A stretch of DNA of 60,000 nt from Hydractinia symbiolongicarpus (GCF_029227915.1 NC_079884.1:23314001-23374000); one strand, 5' to 3'; counted from the first letter of the stretch, positions 22,282-35,784 are shown. Numbers and translations are program-made. Notes: generated by a model from the letters alone, not told the origin.

Positions 22282-22915
22282 TCATTCTCCAACTTTCAAA
22301 GTAGTATCAACAAATGAATCTGGACGAACTGCATTAGCTGATTTAGTACTTTTAATCAACATGTTGTGGAGGGTAAGTGCGGTAAGGATGCAATCTGCCA
22401 TGTATCGGCCCAAGATTGGTAATACTAAAAAAGGTTCTCCGTCTGTTACACAAAATCCAGAAAACATTTTCTGAGTTTTTACGAGCTCTACTATGTCTGT
22501 AGTTGTAAATTCGCCTTTCCTTCGTTCAAACCTTGTTGAGGAGAAGGCTTCATTATAAATTCTTTTAAAGCGCATGCAACATTCCCCAGAAAAACAAGAA
22601 GCGCATTTGCGCTGTTCGTCAACTTTTCGTCAGCGGGAAGCCCAACTGTTCTGTTTGCAGCAGAGAGGTCTTGTTCCAAATGCCTAAATCATTAGCCCGG
22701 CTATAGCCATCAAAATTAAAGAATGTGTATTTTGTAATTATAGTAGAGGGATCCTTCAATTTTTGGCTTTTAAATTCTTGCGTGCTTACTGATCGCACAA
22801 GACCGTTTGGATAATTCCATCGATTTTCGAATCTTTCCGAAACATTGGATAGGGGGGTATAATTCAACGACATTGACAAAAACTTGCAAATGAACACATC
22901 CGCTTGGATGGTCAC
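22282..22915 (-). pseudogene. degraded PIF/Harbinger transposase, middle and C-terminus
   Basis: Three overlapping minus-strand frames carry Harbinger nuclease similarity in the expected order but with frameshifts. 22915-22619 has FENRWNYPNG, the block normally followed by the first catalytic Asp, and GYSRANDLGIW, near the second Asp; the usual AIDGKH residues are lost. 22679-22491 has VFLGNVACALKEFIMKPSP, the conserved block before the last acidic residue. 22575-22282 has the C-terminal ALTLHNMLIK block. The frame breaks and missing acidic residues make it non-functional. Confidence 0.7.
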
Positions 22916-23220
22916 AGACAGATAGAATTAGCGATTACCTGTACTACATCAACTTCAAAAAATTTCGGAACAAAAATATTTCTTTTTAATAATTTTAGCG
23001 TATTGTTTTGACATTTAACCAAGGGGCGGCGGTATAGGCGGGGGGTAAATGCATACAACATCTCATTGAACATCTTGATTCGAATGTTCGATAAATGTTT
23101 GATGAAAATTCAAATGTTGGATAAATCGCATTTTACATTCGAGTTGCTTCTCATCCAACATAGAGCTTTTATTCATTCGACAATTCATAATGCAGGATCT
23201 TGCAGCTATCATTTATTTAG

Positions 23221-23472
23221 ATGACGAAAAACCAATCCGAGAAAAAAACAAGAAAATGGATAGAAATGAAAAAAGAAGAGGGATATTTTACAAATACTTT
23301 TAGAAATATTATTTGGGAAATATATTTAGGAATTATTGAAGATAGACACGGTTTCCGAGAAATGTTACAGATGGATGTGGGGGATTTTGAGTTTGTTCTC
23401 AGCAAAATTTTAGACCTAACCTCCTCCAAGGAAAAACTCGGTGGAACTAGACGGCAATGTAAAAAAAATTAA
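23221..23472 (+). pseudogene. Harbinger-type transposase N-terminal fragment
   Basis: Short plus-strand frame with the typical N-terminal pattern of HARBI1-like proteins: RKWIEMKKEEGYF, then FREMLQMDVGDFEFVLSKI. It stops within an A-rich stretch at about 23460. It lies head-to-head with the rest of the transposase remnant, which is on the other strand, so either the element was inverted internally or two partial copies meet here. It sits 230 bp beyond the PPAN stop codon. Confidence 0.6.
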
Positions 23473-23701
23473 AAAAAATTTGTTGCCTCTCAAATTCATT
23501 CATCCAACATGCAAAACTTCCGATGGACATGTTTGTAAAGACTCCTTGTTTATAGTGTTAGCTTTACGCAAAAATGAATTGATGGCATTATCCAGCACAT
23601 TAAACTTACGATTTATACTGCTTAAAACAAAGAAAAGGTTCATTATAACGAAATACAAATCTTTAATAAAAGGTGTTTTTGGCTTCACCAGAATAAAATA
23701 T

Positions 23702-26700
23702 TTACACTTTTCTTTTTCCTTTTCCCTTTGCTCCAGTTTTTCGTTTAAGTTTAATATTGCTCGACTTTTTAAAAAGTTTACCGGCTGTTTTATTTTTGTG
23801 AAGTTTTTCGTTCTTTTTACTCGACTTAATATTCTCTTTAAAAGACTTTTCCGTCCCTCTGTCTTTATCTTTATTATACTTTGTGTCTCTCTTTTTGAAA
23901 GGTCTTCTGTTCGTTTGTGAGAATTTACGCTTCTTTGGCAAGCTCTTCACCAAATCTGAAGAAAATAATAAAAAAATTAGATAAGAACATGCGTTATTTT
24001 CACTGTACAGAGTCAACTGAAAGCTCTACTGATAGAACGAATTCTATACAACAAATTACGTTATTTTATTATGCAACATTTTTTTTCCGTATTTCCAACA
24101 CTTAGATTTTTAAATATATGTTTTTTTTATAACCATGACATAAGCATCCGTAGGTTTAAATTCGATCATTTTTTAAGCATAAGCTAAGCATTATGTGAAG
24201 CCTAAGAAAATGTTTTATGTTTTTTGCTTCGTAAGCAGTTTTTCTTTTTATTCTTTGTCTGAATTAACCAGTATGTAGTTGATTTAAGTTGTAATTTCTG
24301 ATGTTCAAAATTCAAATGCAATATTTCTTTTTTCAAATAAGCTTATTTTGAGCCTGATCATGTGTTTTTCATAAGCATATTTTAATAAATCTTTTCAAAG
24401 TGCTTTACATAACAAAAGTTGTATTAAAGGCATGTCATCATCTCTTCTATTTGAAGAGGGTTCTTTCTCCCATAAGGCTTAAATCATCAAATTTCAGGTT
24501 GGGAATATCCTTCACTTATGCTTGATTTTTTTAGAGAATTTGCAGCATTTGATTATAAAAGTTACGCCTATATAAAATAGAGCGTATTAAGGAAAAGATT
24601 AGTGGGAAGACTTAATAACATGAATATCTTAGAAGGCTTCGAGCGAACGAATTTTGGCACACTTAACTTTCGTTAAATACATTGAAATTTTACGGTGTTT
24701 CAAGCATAGAAAACATGCTTCGTCCAAAAAGTAGACTTACCATCGTCTGGCTCCTCTCCGACTTCTTGACGATAATACTCAACGTCGTCATCCTCACCAT
24801 CACTTACGTCATCCTCTTTATCATTGGCGTCATCTTCTTCCATTTTCTTGTCTTAAAAAAGAACAAAATTAATTTTCAGACCTAGTTTTAAAAACCTTAT
24901 GAGCTTTGTTACTGAGCGTTTATCCTTTTTTTTTTTTAAGTCCGGCCAACTTTTATTCCGTGAAAATCCGAACGCCCAACAAGGGCGGAAAGACACATCA
25001 AAAACGTTACAAACCTTCTTCATTGTCGTTCTCGTCACCAGCTTTTCTTTTCATACCGGCTATGCTTCGCTTTCTATAGAAACAAACAAATTTAGGAACA
25101 ATTTTTGACTGCTATAAAAATTATGCCTAAAAGAGCTGATGCTGAGAATGTCCTTGACATTGAAGGGTATTCCTTTACAACATGATGCGAGCTATGACGA
25201 TGGAAGTGTGACCGTTTTAAGATTTAAAAGCAAAAGCCACTCGCATAAAGGGTAAACTCAATGCTGAACAAAGAGAAAGCATTTTCGGTTTAGTTATTAT
25301 GACTAAAATTAAGTTATGAAGCAACAAATTTGTTTAGAACACAAAATGTGCATTGAAACTTTTTTGCTTACTTATTTTCTTCTTTTTCTTTCCCTTTTCG
25401 AGCTATGTTTTCTTCTTGTTCACGTCGACGTTGTTCCTTCAGTTTTCTAAAAAGGAAGAAAAAAGGAAAAGTAAAAAAATAAAGTATTAACCAGAAAATA
25501 ATTTTAAGAATTCATCGCTTTTATTTTTTGCAATTAATTTTAATGAAGAGTTACCTGGCTTGTTCTCTTTTCTTTTTTAATTCTTTCTTCTGCTTTTCCG
25601 TTTTCTCAACTAGACAACATGTAACAACATTAAAGACAGAGTGTTCTCCAGTTTTTCCCCACTCCCCAACATTTCGACCAATAAATCGGGCAAACATGTT
25701 GGTACGGCTTGTTTCACCATTTTTTTCCCAAACAACAAGCGGCTAACATTTCTACATATTCATTTATTAACTGTTTGTTGTCTTTCGATGTAGGATGTCA
25801 GAGTACGAAGCAAAACATTCAAATTGTTCGTTTAAAATCTCAAATGTTGGTCAAAAATGTTGGCCAACATGTTGGCGCCCAAAGAAAACCGCATATCATG
25901 TGGTTTTAGCCAATGTTTGATGACGATGGTGGTCAATGTTTATTAAAAATTTAATAAATATTGGCCAACTTAGCTATTTTTTTTTCTTTCCTGACATGTT
26001 GGCGCCTTAAGCAAACCAGACCAAACATGCTGATCAGCGGGTATTGGTTGAAATGCTGGGCAACATGCCCGGTTTGCACCCGCCTTTACACTAACTCTAC
26101 TTTCAAAAATTTTTTAAGAACAGTCAACAAAGTTCTATGCGCTTTGTCATATGTCAGTTATGATTTTCAAAAAAACATATTCAATGTATTCCTAGAGGTT
26201 TGGTTTAAAAAAATATTTATTACGGATAAAAAATATCAAGATCGCGAAAGATTTAAAGAATAAACTTTCGCATTAAGCACTATTAATAAAAATAGAATAC
26301 AAGCCTGTTTTATTCGCTTCTTTTATTCGCTCCTTAACGTAGCGAGTTCACGAAACAATAGATTTCAACAGAATAACAAAATATTGTTACACTTACCAAA
26401 TTTGTGGTACAAAACCTCTCCACCATTTACTCCCTCTTGTATTTTAATCAACATCAACTTTAAACGTGGTCCCATCTTAAACAAGAAAAAAATCAACTAC
26501 ATTGCTAATACGACCACTACAAATCAAAATTTGAATTATTTAACTACCAGTCGCTAGCTCCTGGAAACATCAACGGGAACTCATATTTTTGGCTCACAAT
26601 CAGAACGTCGGGTATTATAACAGACTAGTCGTTAGCCTTTGAAAAACCTATGGGTTCTTCCGGCCATGCATAATCCGGTCTCCAGATTAACTGCATTAGT

Positions 26701-29700
26701 AAACACAGTAACCCTATATCTTTAATTCTGCAAAATAAGTTGTCATAAAAGTTGCAATATTGCATTGTAGCTTCGGTTTAAATAAAAGACAGGTTTCAAC
26801 CTATCGTTACCCTATATAGCTAAAACATTCATCCATCATTTTTTTTATTTTATTACACAACAAGTTGTCGTGAAGGTGTCAGAATTACCCGCTGTAAAAG
26901 TATCACAAGCTAACGAGACTGCTATTGCACTGTGCCCCGATTACCTGTCATTGTATCAATTTCTAGCCAATTAAAATTGGTTTGTTTAACATTTAAAATT
27001 GACTAAAAAACGTGATGATATATGTATTCTAACATTTAAAAAATAATCGTTACGAAAATAAAAAGCTTTTACAAGACAAAAACGCGACGGTGGCCCTTGG
27101 CAAAAATCACAACGACCAAGAGCGGTTTAGAGGATTGATTTAAAAAAATTTTACAAGGAATATTTCCAATTGTCTCAACAAAGTTTTCGCAATATTTAGG
27201 TGAAATCCACCGCAAGACGCCATTTTATAAGCAGGAAAAAACCCCGTTTTGTTTCGATTTTTTTGTTATCATTATGGATTTCACATGCACAAACAGACGG
27301 ATTGAATACGTTTACCTCTGTTAGCCGAATAGCACTTTGTCCAGCCTTTATGTTACCACGTCCAGGAACTCTTTGTGGAAGTGTTACTTGAGAATCCGCA
27401 GGATCTTCGCCTTCGCTTTCTGACAGGTAGGCAGCACTAAAAATAAAGAAAAAATGACAATTTTTCAGAACTGTAACCATCTTCTCCTGATGTTGTTTGG
27501 TTCATATTTTTTTGGTTTTCTCCTATCTAAGAAAATGCTTAAGCAAGAAGAGGCAACCATTTGATCTAAAGCTTATTTTAAGCTGTTTTTATCGTTCATC
27601 AAGGTAACCTGAAAATGTTAAAATTTAATGGGTAATTTTCAAATTTAACTTAGAGAATAAAACTAACATTGAAAACTAAAAGGACAGCTGAAAATACATA
27701 AGAACTTTTAAACTGTTCTATCTACTGTTCTATCTATATAAAACAAGAGATTACATATCTAGCTTCGCGACTAGCGGATACACCACATTGTGCTGAAAGG
27801 ATCAGTTGACAATTGAGAAGAATTGTCAAAAGTTTTAATAAGAGGTGATATTATGATGTCAAGATTGGAAAATGAATAACTGAAGAGCTGTAATTACCAT
27901 GAACTGTTCACATACACTCACCACCTTATTATAATTATCTCATAATTTTACGATTTAATAAAATTTTATGGATAAAATACTTCACTAAGTAATAATTTCG
28001 ATTTAGCCATCAATAATTGCCACCTTTTGCATTGCATATTGCATAATGTTCATAACCATTAATGTTTGTTAGATTTTAGGTTTAAAAATAAATATCAAAA
28101 CAAAAAAAAATAAACCGGATTCAGTGCAAAAGTAAAATGAAAGTGAAATAACTATTTTTACCAATATTAACAGGCTTTTATTGATTGCTTACACGATGTA
28201 ACAAAAGTCCTTTGGTTAAAAAAAAACAACGAAGATGCACTAAAATTTTTAAAAGCCATCTGCTGAGGGATTGTCCAAGCAAATGACTCACTAATTATGA
28301 TAACAGGCCAATTTTAGGCACAGTAGTGCAAGTGTTTGTCTTGACCTGTCTTTACTAAAATATTTCAAAGTGTTTTTGCAATTGTTAAAAAAACAGTCCA
28401 CTTACCCTGTCACGAAATCGCTTATATCGTTTAAGGATCCCAGATTTGGAATTTTACTCTTCAAAAGTTTCTTCACACTTCTACTAACACCTACTGGAAC
28501 AGCTTCAATATTGCTATAACAAAACACAAAATCGAGGTAAAAAACTAACAGTAACACAACAGAGATTTCACAAAGTAAAATTCTACATAAAAAGAAAGAC
28601 AAACTTACTAGTGTCTAAAGTCCACTGCACCTGTTTCGCTATCGTAATTAAACATGGCACATCTGCGTATTTCACCAAGTTTAACCTGCAAGATATAAAA
28701 TAACAAGTCGTAAAATATATAAAAGCCTATCTTGCGTTAAAAAACTCCACCAATGTTAAGCGCTATATCAAATTTAAGTAATTAGTAATATCGTGAGATG
28801 GTAAAAACTCTGTTTAGTTAGGAAGATGAATGAATGTTCCGTTACTAATCCAGACAGCATGCACTAAATTCGTATTTAGTATAAAATGACATTATTTTGT
28901 TAATTTGCTAGGATAGCAACAACTTTAAGTTAGCCCATTACATGCTTGGTTAATTGTTTTGTGTTGACTATCTTCTTGAAAAAAAAAAATTAACATGTTT
29001 GGTCAGGTTCCTATGTTAATCAAAATTAAACAATTGCGACCACATTAGTTGTTTTATAAAATGTACGACTTGTAGAACATGAAAATTTCCTTTTTCTATG
29101 TTATAATGCCCGTATACGTCTATCCGTCCGTCCGTCTGTCTGTCACGCAAAATGGTAGCTTAGCTGCGACGGGCGAACACGTGGATTCTTCCACGGGCTA
29201 ACGACTAGTTGTATCTATGATCCCAATGCTGTTTGTATACGAACGCATATGCACAAAAAAGCGACCAAAATTTTAAAGTAACTGAATCAGGACTTATCAA
29301 CTCCGTTTGTTACATGTAAATTAATTTACTGTAAAAGCAGAAATAATGACATTTTTTACAAACAGGTTAAATCTTTTAATACATGAATTAAAAGGAATGA
29401 GAAAACTGAAGGTAAGAAATGTAGGAACACAAGTAATGTTGTAAATTTAGTAAAGTTAGAGAAATCTTATTTGGTAATTTATGTTTATAAAAAAGCATAT
29501 AGGTACCATTTAAGCATTGTAAAAGCGACAATTAACATCATGGACGAGAATTACACTGTCAGAAAAAGAATGTGATTTTAAATTATAATGATTAAACTAC
29601 CATAGCTTGTACTTTGAAGGTGGCCACAAAAAAGAGGATTTTAAAGAAGATTTTGCACTGAATTCAGATAATTTTTTCGCAAAAATGAAAATTTTTAAAG

Positions 29701-32700
29701 AAAAATAGAGGATCTTAGAGGATCAACGTTTTTTTTTAGGTTTTTAAAGTCTATCAATTTCTGATGTCAAGAACAAATATGTTTAGGAAAGTATTACTTT
29801 CAGGATAAATGATTGAAATAAAGTTTTTGATGAGAGACGTATTGATAACATAAAAGATAGAACAGTTTATAACACTGTAACAAATTTAAAATCTCTGTAC
29901 TATAGTAGTAAAACTATCAAACTATTATCAGTGTATCTGAAAAATAGAGGAGTTGAAGAGGAGATTTGGTCACCTTTTTAACTTTTCAGAAGACCATTAA
30001 GGACTTTAACGGAGGTTTTTTAAAAAAGATCACGCATGGCCACCCTGACTTCAGTTACCACCTTATAGCATGGCAAAATTAACATATTACCTGCTAAAAA
30101 TTGCAACAAAGAAAATGATACTTTCAAGCTTACAGAAAGCAAACATTTTGCCACTTTAGAATTTTTAAAGCATTAATCTTCACACGTAATTGCACAAATA
30201 AATTTAGTTAGTGATCTAAACTCACCCTATGTAAAAGCAAGAAAAACATAGAAAAAGTAAAAATTACCTTTTGGACCTTTATAGCTGGAAACATGTTTTG
30301 GAACACTGTTGTCATTAATTTAACTTCTGATGATTCAGATTTGAAATTGTTTAACACAGCCTTAGTAATAAAAACAAAGTTAAATGGTAAATACAGAATA
30401 CCTTTAGAATGAGAAGTAGACGGACTAGTGCTTTAAGAAAAGTTAACTGAGAACGTAGAAACATCTCCCATAGAGTCAAGGCTTCCACATGATATCATGA
30501 CTATTTGAAGAAACAGTTTGGTCACAAAATACAAATTATAGAAATGACGAATCATGTGGGAATTCTTTTGGTAGAGTGTATAAACCACTTAAACGTTTGG
30601 ACATTTTGCATGTGCTAATTATCGCACACCTATTGCGCAAGTGAGTGGTGCATATGCAATTGATGATTCTCCTGAAAAAACCTGCACGTTAGTTTACCAT
30701 TATACCATAAAACATGATTTACTCACCAGTGGAGGAAATTTGAACTGTGCACCAATGGTTTTTGGTCTTTTAAGCACGGCTGTTACATCTTTCATTAAGG
30801 AGTACTGTAAAAAAACATAACTAGGATAGTTTACATCGATTAGTTAATTAATTAGACAATGTTGGTTTTTGTACTTTTATAAGAAACAAAACATATCAAT
30901 GCAGGCAATAAATACATAGTAACCATACCCACCTCATCTAGTCTAAATGTCAATGTTGGTCCTCTTGGTAAACGAATTAATTTCTAAATAGTAAGTAAGA
31001 CCTAGATGAAGCGGAAATTAAGCAACAATAGTAGGCCTCATCCATACCCAAAGCACATTTCTTTCAATAATCAACCTCCCAGTTCAACTGTGCAAAGTCT
31101 CCTCAAAAGCAACATATATTACCATATATTAGCACTATAGCGTGATTTATGATAACATTATTTGTGTTTGTTAAGTTCAGTACTGACAAATCAATTTTTT
31201 GGTCAGGGTAGGTCATACTAGTACTGTGTCAGTAAGCAATGAGCTAAGCAACTTAGGGGCCAAAAGGACCTCTAAACTTATAGAGGAAACCTGCATCAAC
31301 AGAATGTTGACTTAGATTTACCTCACAATTAAGCTCCCAAATATATATGTATCTAAAATTAAACTTGCATTCGGCAACCTTTTTTGACCATAAAAATTTG
31401 TGTAACCTTTATTCAACAAAAAAAGATCTTACCATATATGGTGACTTTTCAGTGGTGGAGAATATAATGAAGTGAGATATACCGTATGGACCAGCAACAT
31501 TAACAAAGTCCCTTAAGACATTATTTTTGTTTACCTAAACAAAAGAACATGTATACAACACATTGGCACTGCCTAAACTGAAAAATTATCTCTGCTTTAT
31601 TTCACTATTTAGCATTTTATGTTTACGCACTATTAAAACCTTTTTCAAGTTGTTTTATAATAGAAAAATATTCATCATGGAGTGATCAATTATGTTCCAT
31701 TTTGGCTATTTATTGTGCCTTTAATTTTTATTTGTGTTGACATAGTACAAAGCATACAAAATTTTAATGATTTCAGTGAATCAATTTACATGAGTTTGAC
31801 ATATTTAAGTAATTTTAAGGATAAAAACAGTTTTGTTAGCATTTCTGCTCTTTACCCAACACTTCAGTCATTTTTTTTGTATTATATACACTAAATTACG
31901 CAAACACATCCCCAGGACAGAGCTTGATCTAATTTTAAAAAATTATTCTATTGCTAACTTACTTTTAAATTGGTGGCAGTATATGGTTCCAATAAATGCC
32001 GTACATCTGTAATTAGTTGGAGAATTGTTTTTCCAACTTCTCCTCTGTGGAAGATAAAGGACCTTGGAGTGGAGTCATCAGTAAGTTCGGCAGCCTTTTT
32101 GACTGTCTTCTTTTTCTAAAAAATACAAAAATTTAGCAGTAATATAAAAGAATGAACTTTGAGAAATACTTTTGTGAAACACAAAATCGAGGGAAATAAC
32201 TTTCTTAAATGTTCTCTTAAAATGTTTATTTAAGTTCTGTTTTCAGAAGTTACTATTCTAGCATTTCCAACAAAAAAACATAGGCACAGCAAAAAAAATT
32301 TTCAACAAAAAGTTGAAAGGGATGGTAGCAAAGTCTTTGGAAGTTGCTACCCAATCTAAGCTCATTTCTGCTACAAAAGAAACAAAGGCTGGAACCATCC
32401 GAAAATATCTCTTCTCTAACTGTTAATTAAGTTATACTATTAGAAAACTACTTTGTAATCATATTTGTATAATTGCTTATTGTGAAATATAAGGTGATTC
32501 TGTGTAAAAATTATTATTACTATTTATATTGTAACTAATTAATGAATGTTTACAGTTCCATAATTACAGTTCTAGTTCCAGAACTTAATAGAAGAAATGA
32601 ATTAACAAATTTCTCAATCAAATTTGGTGGTTCATTGCTGGTGTCTGCAAAACCTATAAAGCCTGATATCTCCTCAACTTCTCAACAAAACCACATTGCT

Positions 32701-34305
32701 AACATTATTTTGATCTGCATTTTAGAACACATTATACTGGATAGAAAATCGTTGCATGTTGACATGTGTCGTTCACAGGTGTTCACATTACACTTTTTTG
32801 ACTGATTTATCACTTGGAGCACAATTTCAATTTTAGAAAATCTATCTAAATAACATCAACTGGGAAGTGTATTTTCTGTATTTTTGTGGGCATATTTGGC
32901 TCAAAGTGATGGTAAATTGCTCTTTACAAAGTGTTTTTTTATCGTATGATGAATATCATACAAAGCATTAATTGTAAAGAGAAAACTGGTTTATGTAAAA
33001 AAATAATACGAAGAAGGCTCCTAAGAAGGCCTATGACAAAAAACCACACTCTCCCTTTCATTCCATTATGAAAGGTTGCATTACGAAAACCTATCCGATA
33101 CATAACGTATCCAGTGGAAAAAATCTGAAAGCTGTCTAAAAGCCGAAAGATTATTCTGGGCACTGCCACTATAAATATTTTTAAAAAAATCAGTTTTTGA
33201 AACGTTGCGTCATGATAGCTATCCAGTACCAAAATCATGCTGCAAAACATCCTCGATAGTGTAAACAGAATGTCTATCCGATATGATTTTTATAACGACA
33301 TGAAATTTATCCGGTATAATGTGAACAGTCTCAAGCTTTACACAATAGTGGCAACAGGCTAACTAATTTTTCAAAAACAAATTTTCTTCACATAAGCACA
33401 AGGTTTTTGCTAAAGTCATCAAAATTATACTTTTGTAAATGTTAATTGTAAATGGGCCAATCAACTAGTATAATATACGTAAACTATTATTAAAACTTTA
33501 TCTTAACCAAGCCTCACCAGAAATGTTGTGTGGGATCGCACTCGCATATTTTGTTTTAGCAAATTATCGCACACAAAAATGTCAATAAAATAGCTTAGGC
33601 GTGCAATCCACTATAAATCAAGTATATTATTAAAAAATATTTCTAGCTAGTAGTTTCAAATATAATTCATTGTTAACAAATAAAATTAGGTTGGACCTAT
33701 CCATTAATACAAACAAAATCTCAAACATGTGTCACATCTACCATATATTGATTTTTTAAGGAATCTGTAGGACTGCATAATTAAAAGACCACACACTTAA
33801 TTCCGGTTCGAGTCATGTCAGAAAAAATCCCTTTGCTTAAATTTAAAACTAAAGACCAGAAAAAAAATTATTAAAAAAATAAGTTTCAGTTTTAAAAATA
33901 TATAATAGACCAGTTAAAAGGCTATAAACTTTCTTGCTGGTGCTTATTAACAATGCCTAACAACAGGTAGCAAACAAAACTGCCTTTTTTATTTTAGCAT
34001 TTTGAAAAGTGAAACAGTCACATGTTTTTAAAGATGATTTAAATAAGTTCAATATAAAAGTTAATTTTATTTAAACATTATTTCCGCTATGAAAGACAAG
34101 GACTGGTTCATATACACTCTTGGTTTGGGGTTCACTAGTTTACCATTTGTCTCCATTATGAAAAAAAAATTAACAAAGCAGTAAAAAAAAATGACTCTTC
34201 CTAATGAGTCCTGTTTTACTAGGCTTGTGTCTTACATTTTCTCCCAATACCAATTACAACAGCAAGAAGAATACAAGACTTATTTACCTTTTTTGCTTTC
34301 CCCAT
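23702..34305 (-). CDS. PPAN: Peter Pan / SSF1 ribosome biogenesis protein, complete
   Basis: Complete gene, 15 exons, 477 aa (human PPAN is 473). Exons: 34288-34305 (MGKAKK), 31963-32115, 31433-31534, 30933-30983, 30727-30804, 30268-30360, 28609-28685, 28406-28513, 27316-27436, 26397-26475, 25555-25609, 25372-25446, 25015-25073, 24741-24851, 23702-23955. Every junction is GT-AG and in phase. The Brix domain spans residues about 22-250, with TPRSFIFHRG, RDFVNVAGPYGISH, RLPRGPTLTF and EAVPVGVSRSVKKLL. Then come GRGN and SAIRLTE, LIKIQEGV, a Lys/Glu coiled stretch, an acidic patch (about 358-393, ending DDDVEYYRQEVGEEPDD) and a basic tail (395-477). Family role: nucleolar factor for 60S subunit assembly and 27S pre-rRNA processing. 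The first intron is 2.2 kb. Identity is confident; the exon 12/13 and 13/14 borders in low-complexity coding sequence are slightly less sure. Confidence 0.95.
25661..26064. mobile_element. inverted-repeat element with CAACATGTTGG motifs
   Basis: Ends are about 40-bp imperfect inverted repeats (25661-25702 against 26021-26064; core CATTTCGACCAATA). The interior repeats the palindrome CCAACATGTTGG and variants at least four times. It lies in the PPAN intron between exons 10 and 11. Probably a non-autonomous DNA transposon. Confidence 0.6.
26547..26668 (-). repeat. family A terminal fragments, two partial copies
   Basis: Two partial copies of the family A distal end in tandem: 26547-26582 (CAGTCGCTAGC) and 26622-26668 (ACTAGTCGTTAGCC...GGGTTCTTCC). 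In the PPAN intron between exons 9 and 10. Confidence 0.45.
29111..29210 (+). repeat. dispersed repeat family A, copy 2
   Basis: Blocks CGTCCGTCTGTCTGTCACGC, AAAATGGTAGC, GCGACGGGCGAACACGTGGA and ACGGGCTAACGACTAGT. Within the PPAN intron between exons 6 and 7. Confidence 0.65.
29616..30050. mobile_element. hAT-like MITE candidate
   Basis: Left end GAAGGTGGCCA and right-end complement AGTCAGGGTGGCCA give the CAGGGTGGCCA-type terminus common in hAT elements. About 435 bp, in a PPAN intron (between exons 6 and 7). Confidence 0.45.
32116..34287 (-). other. PPAN intron 1, 2.2 kb
   Basis: The largest PPAN intron. The only notable content is a diverged stretch at 33050-33350 with repeated TATCCGATA/TATCCAGTA words and GTGTAAACAG-type words, probably a decayed element. 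The plus-strand frame at 32542-32805 shows no domain. Confidence 0.4.
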
Positions 34306-35401
34306 TGTATAAGATTTTATTTTTATCTAGAACGCTAAAAGTAAATATAAGATATAGAATACAATATGTATACCTGATTAGGGCATCTACTTTTTCATAA
34401 AAAGGTTCGTAGCTGTTCACTTTACTCTATTTTTTTAGTTTGCAGTGTATTCAAAGGGCAAAAATGGTGTTTTTAAAGCTATTAATAGTATATCTTTCTA
34501 TAAGAAAGTCTTCTGGACAAGGAAAATTGACCTTTTAGTAGTGTTTCATATCCATTTTGATGAAAAAGTGAAAGTAGCTATTGTCTCCTATATTTCATTT
34601 CACTTCATCCAAAATTATATTTTTTATGTGAAATTTTTTCTATTCAGTCCATAATTCTACCAAGAATCAATTTATTTTAAAATTGGGAAAAGACCTATAT
34701 ATATTTTATTTTACATCATTTTTGACCCCTATTATGTCATTAAATGTCCCAACGTTACAAGTATAAAAAGTTCTGGATTTACGGCCCACAGGCATTTTAT
34801 GCCACCCCACAATGCTACACTAGACCAAAAAAGCTTGGTATAATATAGTCCAGGTCTTTTGCATACAAGGTGACAAGCGTGCACTCAAGTGCATGGGAAT
34901 GTCAGATAACGTCGAAATAACAACAATCTTAATTCATGGAAATCTTATGTTGGATCACGCACCTCAAAGCCTTATTTATAAAATATGTGGCTTATTCTCC
35001 CAATCAGCAAATATCACATGATACCTTTTAACCAATTAAAGTTCCACATGTTTTATGGTAGCCATTATGGTCACGTTATGCATGTTGTAAGCTCTTTATA
35101 AATTAGGGGCGAATTTTTCCTAAAATCTTTGATTTCTAACTTTAAACCTGACATATTGTGTTGTTTTAGGTGAGTTTTTGCTAATTTAGCTTTACTTTAA
35201 TTCAGATACTTGTATAGCCAGCTACAGCTGGTTCTTGTTTAGTTAAAGCTTCTTCTGTGAAAGTTTGACAGAATAAAAATCTGTGTTTTTCCTCAACCAA
35301 AAGTGGTACCATGTGACATTCTGACTGGGAAGATTGGCACATTTGTACACAAATGACTGCCCCAAATTCAAGCCAATCAAACAGACTAATTTATTTCACA
35401 G

Positions 35402-35784
35402 AGCAATTCGGTGATTCGGTTTGACGTCATAACAAATTTTTTGGAGGTGAAAAGTTTCCGTATTTTAGGTGAAGAGAGTGCACAGCTAGACACATTTTGG
35501 AGTTTTAAGAACAATGTTAGGAAGTTTAAGCACAGATAATTTTTTGGAGTAAAATCTGGATAGCTAAGCATCATTTCCAGACAGATTTTTATTGTGTTTA
35601 CCTTTCGGTAGCTAATTATTCTTCCATTTCTACATTTTTTAGCATTCTTTATCATACAAACTAGGTTTGTTTTCACCTTGCAAAATTTCAAAAATGGCGG
35701 ATGTAGCACAAATGTGATTCGTCAATTGAGCAAAATGTCAATCATCCCTGCGGCAACGAAGCTGAACCGAATCGCCAAATTCCT
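35402..35784. mobile_element. MITE candidate with GATTCGGTT termini
   Basis: Inverted ends of about 20 bp (AATTCGGTGATTCGGTT at 35405-35421; complementary block 35764-35784). It contains an ATGGCGGATG that mimics a gene start but closes after seven codons. Confidence 0.55.

Larger units (their letters stand above)
20662..23220. other. LINE 3' end, intergenic DNA and Harbinger remnant
   Basis: After the LINE stop: the LINE 3' region to about 21185, then unassigned AT-rich DNA to about 22280, with no supportable gene. The frame on the minus strand at 21643-21879 has no recognisable domain. From 22282 on are transposase fragments described separately. At 23085-23185 short complementary copies of a CAAATGTTGGAT-like motif suggest terminal-repeat debris. 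Confidence 0.5.

Noticed and set aside
23441-23920. 159-codon plus-strand frame
   Set aside because: Antisense to the last PPAN exon (23702-23955); Lys-rich coding sequence leaves the opposite strand open.
23956-34287. box C/D snoRNAs in PPAN introns, as in vertebrates
   Set aside because: I looked for C (RTGATGA) and D (CTGA) boxes on the gene strand and found no properly spaced pair.
35694-35717. ATGGCGGATG as the first exon of a gene divergent from PPAN
   Set aside because: The frame ends after seven codons and the word lies inside a MITE candidate with inverted ends.
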